This document shows, piece after piece, positions 15,250-23,324 of a stretch of DNA of 24,177 bases; position 1 is the stretch's first letter, and each line of letters opens with the position of its first letter. Under the pieces are notes generated by a model that worked only from the letters and a program-made list of their open reading frames with translations, searched no databases and was not told where the DNA came from. The position numbers were made by a program, and so were the translations under genes. The stretch comes from an uncultured Lachnospiraceae bacterium (lineage in GTDB: Bacteria; Bacillota; Clostridia; Lachnospirales; Lachnospiraceae): the NCBI GenBank assembly GCA_934343915.1, contig CAKRIL010000044.1, positions 1-24,177 of the forward strand. Direction: 5' to 3'.

Positions 15250-16042
15250 AGACATATTCACGGAAGCGCTTAGACAGCTTCACGGAGTTATAGAGCTTGG
15301 CATATTCGATTGCGGATATATCCTCGAGATAATTTTCAGGGTATGCCTTGGTGCAGCCCTTGTCACGGAGCAGTGCCACTGCCTTGTTGTAGGCAATGGC
15401 GGCTTCGTTCACGGAGCTGTATCTACCTATTATATAATTGCCATTGATATGTATTTTGGAACGGTAGCTTATGCGGCCGTTCTTTTTTATTTCCTCAACA
15501 CCGTAGTAGCGGTTGATTATTCTTATATTGTGATAGCGGTAATCGCTGTCGTCACCGTTGATAAATTCGTAATCGCGCCCCTTGACGGCATGACTTTTGA
15601 TGCCGTAGCGGGATAATATATTCACCTGCATACCATAATCGGCGACGAACAGATACCCCTGCCTCTTCATTATGGTGTGGTTGGAGTAGTAGAAAAGGTC
15701 ATCTACATCGAATTTCAATGCCTCATTCTCTGACAAAAAGTAGACAAAATAGTTCTTCATCATGTAAATAGGGGTCTTTATGTAGATACCCTTATCGCGG
15801 AAATTGATTAATATGACATATTTATCAAATGACAGCGTGCGGCAGCAGAGCTCGTAGTCCTCGGCAGTACACTCGTATGTATCGGAGGAGGTGATGGCGA
15901 GGGCTTCCATGTAGGCATTGGAGGCATCCTCCTCGGTAGGGAAGCTGCCGAGACTTATATGCTTATTTTTGTATGTGAATGACGAGCGGTAGTATACCGT
16001 GCCGTCTTTTTTTTGTGCCTTGAATGCTCCTGGTAATGCCAT
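15236..16042 (-). CDS. Two-AP2-domain protein with degenerate HNH-like core
   Basis: 268 aa. AP2-like domain 1 (about 4-52): VYYRSSFTYKNKHISLGSFP then EEDASNAYMEAL. AP2-like domain 2 (about 179-230): YYGVEEIKKNGRISYRSKIH then IGRYSSVNEAAIAYNKAV. Both show the YR...G..LG.F...EAA.AY pattern of AP2 DNA-binding domains. Between them, residues 107-178 resemble an HNH homing-endonuclease core (YYSNHTIMKRQGYLFV; GRDYEFINGDDSDYRYHNIR). At the normal DH site it reads DY, so the catalytic His appears lost. It sits alone among housekeeping genes with its own promoter. Likely a DNA-binding protein derived from an HNH-AP2 endonuclease; regulator status is inference. GGAG lies upstream of the ATG. Confidence 0.8.
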   Translation of the reverse strand: MALPGAFKAQKKDGTVYYRSSFTYKNKHISLGSFPTEEDASNAYMEALAITSSDTYECTAEDYELCCRTLSFDKYVILINFRDKGIYIKTPIYMMKNYFVYFLSENEALKFDVDDLFYYSNHTIMKRQGYLFVADYGMQVNILSRYGIKSHAVKGRDYEFINGDDSDYRYHNIRIINRYYGVEEIKKNGRISYRSKIHINGNYIIGRYSSVNEAAIAYNKAVALLRDKGCTKAYPENYLEDISAIEYAKLYNSVKLSKRFREYVSTYY

Positions 16043-16078
16043 TGTATATCTCCGTTTCTCAATACTGTTATATTGTAA

Positions 16079-16107
16079 ATTATAGCTTCTTAGCGGGCGC
16101 GTTGCAA
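16079..16107 (-). promoter_or_regulatory. Predicted promoter of the AP2-domain gene
   Basis: On the minus strand: TTGCAA (16102-16107), a 17-bp spacer and perfect TATAAT (16079-16084), with the ATG 37 bp downstream. Confidence 0.65.
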
Positions 16108-16120
16108 TGTAAAAGAGACT

Positions 16121-16144
16121 GAAAATGTAAGAATTTACATTTTC
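16121..16144. repeat. 10-bp inverted repeat upstream of the AP2-gene promoter
   Basis: GAAAATGTAA (16121-16130), a GAAT loop and TTACATTTTC (16135-16144), perfect arms. It begins 14 bp upstream of the AP2-gene -35. No T run follows on either strand, so an operator is more likely than a terminator. Confidence 0.5.
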
Positions 16145-16368
16145 TATGCAGGAGCCTCCATTTTTTACCGAAAATCAGTCTGATTACCCCACTTAAATGC
16201 TTAAAAAAAAGAAAAAATACGTGTTTTTCCTCCACTTTTTGAAAATAAATTCGGAGAAAAGACGGGAATAAAGAGTTTGCCCTTTTACCATAAAAAAATA
16301 TCAATAGGCATATTTTACAAAAAAACTGAATAAAATCGTAAAAACTTGGACATAATCCCAATTAAAAT
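16145..16368. other. AT-rich noncoding stretch
   Basis: Middle of the 447-bp divergent spacer between the AP2-domain gene and the hydrolase gene. Very AT-rich with A and T runs. I see no gene, hairpin with T tract or riboswitch-like structure here. Confidence 0.5.
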
Positions 16369-16385
16369 TGTTACGAAATTGTTAC
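16369..16385 (+). promoter_or_regulatory. WalR box
   Basis: TGTTAC-GAAAT-TGTTAC is an exact match to the WalR (YycF) consensus TGTWAH-N5-TGTWAH. It lies about 33 bp upstream of the -35 of a cell-wall hydrolase gene, the class of gene WalR activates in Bacillota. The 11-bp period puts both half-sites on one helix face. Confidence 0.7.
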
Positions 16386-16418
16386 AAAAGACGTTTTTCA
16401 CAAAAAAAGCCGATTCGA

Positions 16419-16446
16419 TTGACAAAAACAAATTCGTAAATATAAT
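16419..16446 (+). promoter_or_regulatory. Consensus promoter of the cell-wall hydrolase gene
   Basis: Perfect TTGACA (16419-16424) and perfect TATAAT (16441-16446) with a 16-bp spacer, the transcription start predicted near 16453. Confidence 0.85.
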
Positions 16447-16489
16447 TGCAACAAGAACGAAAAAACATTTATTTGAATGAGAGGTTTTA

Positions 16490-17299
16490 ATGATGAAGAA
16501 TATTTTTTCGCTCTTTAATGGTGTATTTTGTTTCTTTAAGACCATTACCAAGAGTATGTACAGAAGATGTGCGATTATCGCTTCAGGTTCAGCAGTGATT
16601 GCGGTTGTATGCCTCAACTCGACATGCTATGGCGGTGGAGGAAAGAATAATGTTGTTACATCCTACACAGGAACCGGACAGGTTGCCGGGGAAGAGGATG
16701 AAGATGATGACACCGTTGAAGAGACAGCAGTATTCACATCGCTTATTAATTCAGACATGGCATTGGAAAATCAGAATCCGGTCAAGCCTTTGATTGAGAT
16801 GAACTTGGAAGATTATGTGTTGAAATACCGTTGTGTCTATGCTGATGTGAATGCGACAGAGAAAACAGACGAAGCAGAGGACGTACTTGTCAGTGCGGAT
16901 TATATCAATCCGATTATTACAATTACGGATGAGGAGTACAACAACCTTGTTCGAATTGTCGAGGCGGAGGCAACAGGGCTTGATGTCAAGGCTAAGATTC
17001 TTGTTGCAAATGTAGTTATCAACAGAGTATTTTCAAATGATTTTCCTAACAATGTAACGGATGTTATTTTTCAGGAGAACGGAGCACAGTTTCAGCCGGT
17101 TATGGACGGAAGATACTATTCTGTATCGCTTACGGACACTTCATATGAAGCGGTTGACAGAGCACTTGTAGGAGAGGATTATTCGGAGGGAGCGCTTTTC
17201 TTTGCAGCTACCGCATCGGCAGGTGAGGGCAGCTGGTTCGCAACCCACTTAAAAAGACTCTTTGAATACAATGGACATGTATTCTTTGGCTATTATTAA
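16490..17299 (+). CDS. SleB/CwlJ-family cell-wall hydrolase
   Basis: 269 aa exported or membrane-anchored protein. Residues 1-26 are basic with some aromatics, a hydrophobic segment follows (about 27-46, CAIIASGSAVIAVVCLNSTC), then a low-complexity acidic linker (EEDEDDDTVEE, 68-78) and a spacer. The C-terminal Hydrolase_2 domain (about 148-269) has YNNLVRIVEAEATGLDVKAK, with Glu158 as the likely catalytic acid, then LVANVVINRV, FQENGAQFQPV and a final YNGHVFF. The family includes lytic transglycosylases such as the spore-cortex enzyme SleB. The WalR-type site upstream argues for growth-phase wall remodelling rather than spore germination (inference). GAGAGG (16479-16484) fits ATG 16490 or the adjacent ATG 16493. 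It is monocistronic, ended by a terminator. Confidence 0.88.
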   Translation: MMKNIFSLFNGVFCFFKTITKSMYRRCAIIASGSAVIAVVCLNSTCYGGGGKNNVVTSYTGTGQVAGEEDEDDDTVEETAVFTSLINSDMALENQNPVKPLIEMNLEDYVLKYRCVYADVNATEKTDEAEDVLVSADYINPIITITDEEYNNLVRIVEAEATGLDVKAKILVANVVINRVFSNDFPNNVTDVIFQENGAQFQPVMDGRYYSVSLTDTSYEAVDRALVGEDYSEGALFFAATASAGEGSWFATHLKRLFEYNGHVFFGYY

Positions 17300-17338
17300 A
17301 GAATTTACTTGTTTAATGAAATAAAGTGTGATAGAATT

Positions 17339-17367
17339 GGCGATAAGTATTAGGCTTATCGCCTTTT
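17339..17367 (+). terminator. Rho-independent terminator after the hydrolase gene
   Basis: GGCGATAAG (17339-17347) and CTTATCGCC (17355-17363) form a perfect 9-bp stem with a 7-nt loop, followed by TTTT. Confidence 0.88.
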
Positions 17368-17413
17368 CATGTTAGTATGGTAATATAAATAAAATAAACT
17401 TGTGGAGGATGCT

Positions 17414-18901
17414 ATGGAGTTATTTTATAAAAGTACTAGGGATGACAGCGTAAGAGTGACCGCTTCCAAGGCAATTCTTAAGGGGCTTGCAGATGACGGC
17501 GGATTGTTCGTGCCGGAGAGTATTCCGGTTCTTGATAAGAGCCTTGAAGAGCTTTCTAAGATGAGCTACGGCGAGGTTGCTTATGAGGTTATGAAGCTTT
17601 TCTTTACCGACTTTACGGAGGAAGAGCTTAAGAACTGTATTGCGAATGCTTATGACAGTAAGTTCGATACACCAGAGATTGCTCCGCTTGTGAAGGCGGA
17701 GGGTGCGTATTTCCTTGAATTGTTCCATGGTGCTACGATTGCGTTCAAGGATATGGCATTATCGATTCTTCCGCATCTTATGACCACTTCCGCTAAGAAG
17801 AATGATATCAAGAATGATATTGTGATTCTTACAGCAACATCAGGAGATACGGGCAAGGCTGCCCTTGCCGGATTTGCAGATGTTGCCGGCACGAAGATAA
17901 TCGTATTTTATCCGAAGGACGGCGTGAGTCCTATTCAGGAGAAGCAGATGGTTACTCAGAAGGGTGACAACACATATGTTGTCGGAATCAAGGGTAACTT
18001 CGATGATGCGCAGACGGGAGTTAAGAATATATTCGGTGACAAGGAGCTTGCGGCAGAGCTTGACGCAGCAGGATACCAGTTCTCATCCGCCAACTCTATC
18101 AATATAGGAAGACTTGTTCCACAGATTGTATATTATGTATATTCATATGTTAAGCTTCTCGCAAATGAGGAGATTTCGGCAGGTGAGAAGATTAACGTTG
18201 TGGTTCCGACAGGCAACTTCGGCAACATTCTCGCTGCATATTATGCTAAGAATATGGGACTTCCGATTGCGAAGCTGGTATGTGCATCCAATGAGAATAA
18301 GGTACTTTATGACTTCTTCAGCACAGGTGTATATGACAGGAACAGAGAGTTCAAGCTTACAAGCTCGCCATCGATGGACATTCTCATATCGAGTAACCTC
18401 GAGAGACTTATCTACCGCATTGCGGGCGGCTCGGCTGAGGAGAATAAGAAGCTCATGGCACAGCTTAAGGATAACGGACGCTATGAAATTACCGATAAGA
18501 TGAAGTCGGAGCTTGATGATTTCTACGGAAATTATGCGAGCGAGCAGGAGACAGCACAGACGATTAAGGAACTTTACGAGGATACAGGTTATGTGATTGA
18601 TACACATACAGCTGTTGCAGCAGCGGTATATCATAAGTATGCCAAGGGCGGTGATACAGCCAAGACGGTTATTGCGTCAACTGCCAGTCCTTTCAAGTTC
18701 ACAAGAAGCGTAATGAATGCCATTGACAGTGAGAAATATTCTGCAATGACTGATTTTGAGCTTGTGGATGAGCTTTCAAGGATTGCCAATGTTGCAGTTC
18801 CTAAGGCTATTGAGGATATCAGAACGGCACCGGTGCTTCATACAAGAGTGTGTGACAGAACACAGATGAAGGAGACCGTGAAGGATATTCTCGGTGTATA
18901 A
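17414..18901 (+). CDS. thrC: Threonine synthase
   Basis: PLP enzyme converting O-phosphohomoserine to threonine and phosphate, the last step of threonine synthesis. 495 aa, the long (fold II, E. coli/yeast-like) class. The N-terminus FYKSTRDDSVRVTASKAILK and LADDGGLFVPESIP are family hallmarks. The PLP lysine is Lys112 in GATIAFKDMALS; the phosphate loop is TATSGDTGKAA; SANSINIGRLVPQ and VPTGNFGNILAAYYAKNMG follow. ATG 17414 is chosen because GGAGG (17404-17408) lies 5 bases upstream; an in-frame GTG at 17402 overlaps that site. It is a single gene between two terminators, with no hom or thrB beside it. No T-box or attenuator is visible in the short leader. Confidence 0.96.
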   Translation: MELFYKSTRDDSVRVTASKAILKGLADDGGLFVPESIPVLDKSLEELSKMSYGEVAYEVMKLFFTDFTEEELKNCIANAYDSKFDTPEIAPLVKAEGAYFLELFHGATIAFKDMALSILPHLMTTSAKKNDIKNDIVILTATSGDTGKAALAGFADVAGTKIIVFYPKDGVSPIQEKQMVTQKGDNTYVVGIKGNFDDAQTGVKNIFGDKELAAELDAAGYQFSSANSINIGRLVPQIVYYVYSYVKLLANEEISAGEKINVVVPTGNFGNILAAYYAKNMGLPIAKLVCASNENKVLYDFFSTGVYDRNREFKLTSSPSMDILISSNLERLIYRIAGGSAEENKKLMAQLKDNGRYEITDKMKSELDDFYGNYASEQETAQTIKELYEDTGYVIDTHTAVAAAVYHKYAKGGDTAKTVIASTASPFKFTRSVMNAIDSEKYSAMTDFELVDELSRIANVAVPKAIEDIRTAPVLHTRVCDRTQMKETVKDILGV

Positions 18902-18923
18902 TTAAGAACACTTAACGATAATG

Positions 18924-18968
18924 AACCATACTATTGTTAGCTGCGATTAACGATAGTATGGTTTTTTT
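18924..18968 (+). terminator. Strong terminator after thrC
   Basis: A 16-bp stem: AACCATACTATTGTTA (18924-18939) with TAACGATAGTATGGTT (18948-18963), one G-U pair, 8-nt loop, with a run of seven T (18962-18968). TTAACGATA occurs both in the 3' arm (18947-18955) and just upstream (18912-18920), so the 5' arm has an alternative partner. Confidence 0.9.
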
Positions 18969-19000
18969 GTAACAGGACACTTCGTTCCTATTACAAAAAA
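18963..19000. repeat. Imperfect inverted repeat after the thrC terminator
   Basis: TTTTTTGTAACAGGA (18963-18977) and TCCTATTACAAAAAA (18986-19000) pair over 15 bp with one mismatch and an 8-nt loop. It shares the T run of the preceding terminator and ends 3 bp before the next -35. It could insulate the topoisomerase promoter. Confidence 0.5.
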
Positions 19001-19003
19001 CGC

Positions 19004-19032
19004 TTGAAAAGCGGTAGAGTTTGTTATAAAAT
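19004..19032 (+). promoter_or_regulatory. Promoter of the topoisomerase operon
   Basis: TTGAAA (19004-19009), a 17-bp spacer and TAAAAT (19027-19032), each 5/6 to consensus; leader about 30 nt. Confidence 0.8.
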
Positions 19033-19069
19033 AGAACATATATTTGCTTTTGGGATTTTGGAGGAGTTT

Positions 19070-20992
19070 ATGGCAGAAAAGAAACAGGATTACGGTGCCG
19101 GAAGTATTACCATCTTAGAGGGGCTTGAGGCCGTAAGGAAGCGTCCGGGAATGTATATAGGAAGTGTCTCGACGAAGGGACTCAATCACCTTATATATGA
19201 GATTACGGACAACTCGGTTGATGAGCACCTTGCAGGCTACTGTGATTCTATATGGGTTACACTCAACAATGATGGTACGGCTGTGATTAAGGATAACGGA
19301 AGAGGTATACCGGTCGGTATACATCCTAAGGCGGGAATACCTGCCGTTGAGGTTGTATTTACGGTACTTCACGCCGGAGGCAAGTTCGGTGACGGAGCAT
19401 ACAAGATTTCGGGAGGACTGCATGGTGTAGGTGCGTCCGTTGTCAATGCACTGTCAAGATGGCTTGAGGTAGAGATAAGGCAGGAGGGCAAGGTATACAG
19501 ACAGCGCTATGAGCGCGGACATGTCATGGCACCGCTCGCGGAGGTCGGTACATGCAGGAAGAATGATACCGGAACCACGGTCACCTTCCTTCCTGATGAT
19601 GAGATATTCGAGAAGACGTATTTTAAGGCGGATCAGGTTAAGAGCAGACTTCATGAGACAGCATACCTTAATCCGGGACTTACAATATATTTTGAGAACA
19701 AGAGAAGCGGTGAGGAGGAGTCAGAGGTATTCCATGAGCCTGACGGAATCAGGGCATATGTCAAGGCACTCAACGAGGGACTTGATACGCTTCATGATGT
19801 TATATATTACAAGCATTCAAGTGAAGGCATAGAGGTGGAATGTGCGGTTCAGTTCGTGGATTCCTTTCAGGAGAATATTTTGGGCTTCTGCAACAACATC
19901 TATACACAGGAGGGCGGAACGCATCTCACGGGATTTAAGACGAAGTTCACAATGGTAATCAACCAGTATGCCAGAGAGCTTGGAATACTCAAGGATAAGG
20001 ATGTCAACTTCACCGGTCAGGATGTAAGGAACGGAATGACGGCTGTTGTGGCTGTCAAGCATCCGGAGCCGAGATTTGAGGGACAGACTAAGACCAAGCT
20101 TGATAATCAGGACGCGGGCAAGGTCGTAGCTGAGGTGACGGGCGATGAGCTTGTACGCTATTTCGATAAGAATCTTGAGACTTTAAAGACGGTCATTGCC
20201 TGTGCCGAGAAGTCTGCCAAGATTCGTAAGGCGGAGGAGAAGGCTAAGACTAACCTTCTTGTGAAGCAGAAGTTCTCATGTGACAGCAACGGTAAGCTTG
20301 CCAACTGTGAGAGCCGCAATCCCGAGGAATGTGAAGTATTCATAGTCGAGGGAGATTCCGCGGGCGGTTCGGCAAAGACCGCGAGAAACAGACGCACCCA
20401 GGCTATACTTCCGATAAGAGGTAAGACGCTCAATGTCGAGAAGGCGACGATAGACAAGGTGCTTGCCAATGCCGAGATTAAGACCATGATAACGAGCTTC
20501 GGCTGCGGATTTTCCGAGGGCTACGGAAATGATTTTGATATAAGTAAGCTAAGGTACAATAAGATTATTATTATGACTGATGCCGACGTGGACGGAGCGC
20601 ATATTGCGACGCTTCTTCTTACGTTTTTTTACCGCTTCATGCCTGAGCTTATACAGGAGGGACATGTATATCTTGCCACACCTCCTCTGTATAAGGTTGT
20701 TCCTAAGAAGGGGGAGGGACAGTATCTTTATGATGACAAGGCCCTTGAAAAGTACAGAAAGACACATACGGGAAATTTTACGCTTCAGAGATATAAGGGA
20801 CTTGGTGAGATGGATGCGGAGCAGCTGTGGGAGACCACACTTAATCCTGAGACAAGAATACTTAAGCGTGTCGAGATAGAGGATGCCAAGATGGCATCTG
20901 ATGTCACGGCTATGCTTATGGGAAGCGATGTTGAACCACGACGCAGATTTATATATGAGCACGCTCATGATGCGGAGCTTGATATAGTATAA
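19070..20992 (+). CDS. parE: Type IIA DNA topoisomerase, B (ATPase) subunit, ParE/GyrB
   Basis: 640 aa. The GHKL ATPase domain has GLEAVRKRPGMYIGS, catalytic Glu44 and Asn48 in YEITDNSVDE, KDNGRGIPVG and GGLHGVGASVVNALS. A transducer domain follows, then the TOPRIM domain with EVFIVEGDSAGGSAK and MTDADVDGAH (Asp504, Asp506), and the C-terminal QRYKGLGEMDAEQLWETT. It lacks the large insert of enterobacterial GyrB, as in other Gram-positive forms. With the A subunit 12 bp downstream it forms the A2B2 enzyme that passes one duplex through another. I lean to topoisomerase IV because the partner has a short CTD without a GyrA box and no dnaA, dnaN or recF is nearby; databases may call it GyrB. ATG 19070 follows GGAGGAG (19060-19066); the 22 residues upstream in frame are not translated. 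Confidence 0.93.
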   Translation: MAEKKQDYGAGSITILEGLEAVRKRPGMYIGSVSTKGLNHLIYEITDNSVDEHLAGYCDSIWVTLNNDGTAVIKDNGRGIPVGIHPKAGIPAVEVVFTVLHAGGKFGDGAYKISGGLHGVGASVVNALSRWLEVEIRQEGKVYRQRYERGHVMAPLAEVGTCRKNDTGTTVTFLPDDEIFEKTYFKADQVKSRLHETAYLNPGLTIYFENKRSGEEESEVFHEPDGIRAYVKALNEGLDTLHDVIYYKHSSEGIEVECAVQFVDSFQENILGFCNNIYTQEGGTHLTGFKTKFTMVINQYARELGILKDKDVNFTGQDVRNGMTAVVAVKHPEPRFEGQTKTKLDNQDAGKVVAEVTGDELVRYFDKNLETLKTVIACAEKSAKIRKAEEKAKTNLLVKQKFSCDSNGKLANCESRNPEECEVFIVEGDSAGGSAKTARNRRTQAILPIRGKTLNVEKATIDKVLANAEIKTMITSFGCGFSEGYGNDFDISKLRYNKIIIMTDADVDGAHIATLLLTFFYRFMPELIQEGHVYLATPPLYKVVPKKGEGQYLYDDKALEKYRKTHTGNFTLQRYKGLGEMDAEQLWETTLNPETRILKRVEIEDAKMASDVTAMLMGSDVEPRRRFIYEHAHDAELDIV

Positions 20993-21004
20993 TGGAGGAT
21001 TAAG

Positions 21005-23248
21005 ATGGCAGAACAGATTATGCAGACAGAGTACTCGGAGCTGATGCAGAAGTCATATATAGACTATTCCATGAGTGTCATAACAGCTCGTGCGGTGCCT
21101 GATGTGCGCGACGGACTTAAGCCTGTACAGAGGCGTGTACTCTATGCAATGGAACAGCTTGGACTTAACTATGACAAGCCTCATCGTAAGTCAGCCCGTA
21201 TTGTCGGAGATACAATGGGTAAATATCATCCGCATGGAGACAGCTCCATATACGATACACTTGTTGTACTCGAACAGGATTTTAAGAAGGGAATGGCACT
21301 TGTGGACGGTCACGGCAACTTCGGCTCGATTGAGGGCGACGGGGCGGCCGCGATGCGATATACGGAGGCTAAGCTTAAGAAATTCACGCAGGATGTATAT
21401 CTTGCAGACCTTGATAAGAATGTAGTCGATTTTATGCCGAACTTCGACGAGACAGAGAAGGAGCCTGTGGTGCTTCCGGTTCGTGTACCGAATCTTTTAG
21501 TGAACGGTTCGGAGGGTATTGCGGTCGGAATGACGACAAGTATACCTACACACAACCTTGGGGAGGTTATTGACGCGGTTAAGGCATGCATGGACAATCC
21601 CGACATAACCACCGCAGAGCTTATGAAGTACATAATAGGTCCTGACTTCCCGACAGGAGGACTTGTTGTCAATAAGAGTGAATTGTTGGACATATATGAG
21701 AGCGGCACGGGAAGAATCAAGCTGAGAGGCAAGGTGGAGTTCGAGCCGGCAGCGAAGAAGGGGGATAAGGACAAGCTGGTTGTGACGGAGATTCCTTATA
21801 CCATGATAGGAGCCGGAATAAGCAAGTTCATATCAGACGTGGTCGACCTGATTGAGACCAAGAAGACTCAGGATATAACGGATATATCCAATGAGTCCTC
21901 CAAGGAAGGAATAAGAATCGTGCTTGAGCTTAAGAAGAATGCAGATGTGGATAAGCTCATCAACATGCTCTACAAAAAGACCAAGCTTGAGAATACCTTC
22001 GGTGTCAATATGCTTGCGATAGTTGACGGAAGACCGGAGACACTGAGCCTTAAGCAGATTATCACGCACCATATTGATTTCCAGTATGAGCTTGCAACAC
22101 GCAAGTATACCACGCTTCTCAACAAGGAACTGGAGAACAAGGAGATTAAGGAAGGTCTTATAAGGGCATGCAACATAATTGACCTCATTATTGAGATTCT
22201 GCGTGGAAGCAAGAACCTTAAGATGGCTAAGGAATGTCTTATAAGCGGCAATGTTGAGGGCATTAACTTTAAGTCGGAGAAGTCCAAGAAGGATGCATCA
22301 AAGCTTCACTTCACAGAGAGACAGGCTTCTGCGATATTGGAGCTTCGCCTCTATAAGCTCATCGGCTTGGAGATTCTTGCTCTTGAGAAGGAATATGAGG
22401 AGACCTTGGCGAGAATTGCAGAGTATGAGGATATTCTTAACAGCAGAAGAACCATGGTCAAGGTAATCAAGAAGGACTTGGACAATATCAAGAAGGAATA
22501 TGCGCTTGCGAGAAGAACTGTCATCGAGGATGCTGAGGAAGCAGTCTATGAGGAGCAGAAGATGGTTGAGCAGGAGGTCGTATTCTTAATGGACCGCTTC
22601 GGCTATGCCAAGACGATAGATACGCAGACCTATGAGAGAAATAAGGAAGCTGCTCATTCAGAGAATAAGTATGTATTCACATGTATGAACACGGACAAGA
22701 TATGCATATTCACCGACAATGGCAATCTGCACCAGATTAAGGTTAAGGATATTCCGTTCGTCAGATTCAGGGATAAGGGAACCCCGATTGACAACCTTGG
22801 CAATTACAGCAGTGCAGGTGAGGAGATTATATTCCTGTGCCACAGCAGCATGCTTGCGGGAAGGAAGCTTCTGTTCACGACGAAGAAGGCTATGATGAAG
22901 CTTGTCGACGGAGAGGAGTTCGATGTATCGAAGAGAACCGTTGCAGCAACTAAGCTGATGGATGATGATTTGATTATGAGCATAGAGATTGTAAGCTCCG
23001 TGAACACACAGAACGTAGTTCTTCAGACGGAGAACGGATATTTTCTTAAGTTCATGCTTGAAGAGATACCTGAGAAGAAGAAGAGTGCGGTAGGCGTGCG
23101 AGGAATGAAGGTTGATGATAAGGATGCCGTGGATGAGGTGTACCTCATTCCTGAGGATGCTGACATCAACATTCAGTACAAGGATAAGGATATTTCGCTT
23201 AAGAAGCTTAAGCTCTCCAAGAGGGATGCCAAGGGTCAGAAAAAGTAA
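21005..23248 (+). CDS. parC: Type IIA DNA topoisomerase, A (cleavage) subunit, ParC/GyrA
   Basis: 747 aa, DNA breakage-reunion subunit. The winged-helix region has ARAVPDVRDGLKPVQRRVLY and GKYHPHGDSSIYDTL; the catalytic Tyr119 is in AAMRYTEAKL. Ser80 and Asp84 match E. coli GyrA Ser83 and Asp87, the quinolone-sensitive state. A long coiled-coil region (about 380-510) with an acidic stretch (EDAEEAVYEEQ) precedes the CTD. The CTD (about 545-747) shows roughly three clear pinwheel repeats (DNGNLHQIKV; TTKKAMMKLV; TENGYFLKFM with AVGVRGMKVDD) rather than six, and no QRRGGKG-like GyrA box, arguing for ParC-like decatenation rather than supercoiling. GGAGG (20994-20998) lies between the parE stop and this ATG. 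A terminator follows. Confidence 0.92.
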   Translation: MAEQIMQTEYSELMQKSYIDYSMSVITARAVPDVRDGLKPVQRRVLYAMEQLGLNYDKPHRKSARIVGDTMGKYHPHGDSSIYDTLVVLEQDFKKGMALVDGHGNFGSIEGDGAAAMRYTEAKLKKFTQDVYLADLDKNVVDFMPNFDETEKEPVVLPVRVPNLLVNGSEGIAVGMTTSIPTHNLGEVIDAVKACMDNPDITTAELMKYIIGPDFPTGGLVVNKSELLDIYESGTGRIKLRGKVEFEPAAKKGDKDKLVVTEIPYTMIGAGISKFISDVVDLIETKKTQDITDISNESSKEGIRIVLELKKNADVDKLINMLYKKTKLENTFGVNMLAIVDGRPETLSLKQIITHHIDFQYELATRKYTTLLNKELENKEIKEGLIRACNIIDLIIEILRGSKNLKMAKECLISGNVEGINFKSEKSKKDASKLHFTERQASAILELRLYKLIGLEILALEKEYEETLARIAEYEDILNSRRTMVKVIKKDLDNIKKEYALARRTVIEDAEEAVYEEQKMVEQEVVFLMDRFGYAKTIDTQTYERNKEAAHSENKYVFTCMNTDKICIFTDNGNLHQIKVKDIPFVRFRDKGTPIDNLGNYSSAGEEIIFLCHSSMLAGRKLLFTTKKAMMKLVDGEEFDVSKRTVAATKLMDDDLIMSIEIVSSVNTQNVVLQTENGYFLKFMLEEIPEKKKSAVGVRGMKVDDKDAVDEVYLIPEDADINIQYKDKDISLKKLKLSKRDAKGQKK

Positions 23249-23251
23249 AAT

Positions 23252-23292
23252 AAATGAGTGGTTATTTCGGAATGAAGTAACCACTCATTTTT
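23252..23292. terminator. Terminator between parC and the convergent lactonase-like gene
   Basis: AAATGAGTGGTTA (23252-23264) and TAACCACTCATTT (23278-23290), a perfect 13-bp stem with a 13-nt loop. It has five T on the + side and a T-rich ATTTATTTTAC on the reverse side, so it can act in both directions. Confidence 0.88.
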
Positions 23293-23324
23293 AGTAGTAC
23301 CGGCAAATGTACCGATTATTAAAA

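Noticed and set aside
15236..16042. Active mobile homing endonuclease
   Set aside because: No intron, intein or interrupted gene around it, and the catalytic His of the HNH core appears lost.
16080..16617. Reverse-strand ORFs in the AT-rich spacer before the hydrolase gene
   Set aside because: Phe/Leu/Lys-rich translations of AT-rich DNA with no ribosome binding site; they overlap a consensus promoter and the WalR box.
17402..17413. GTG start for thrC
   Set aside because: The GTG overlaps the GGAGG that serves ATG 17414, and MELFYKSTR fits the usual ThrC start.
19004..19069. 22 extra N-terminal residues on the topoisomerase B subunit
   Set aside because: The segment overlaps the predicted promoter and the GGAGGAG ribosome binding site of ATG 19070; the MAEKKQDYGAGSI start suits the family.
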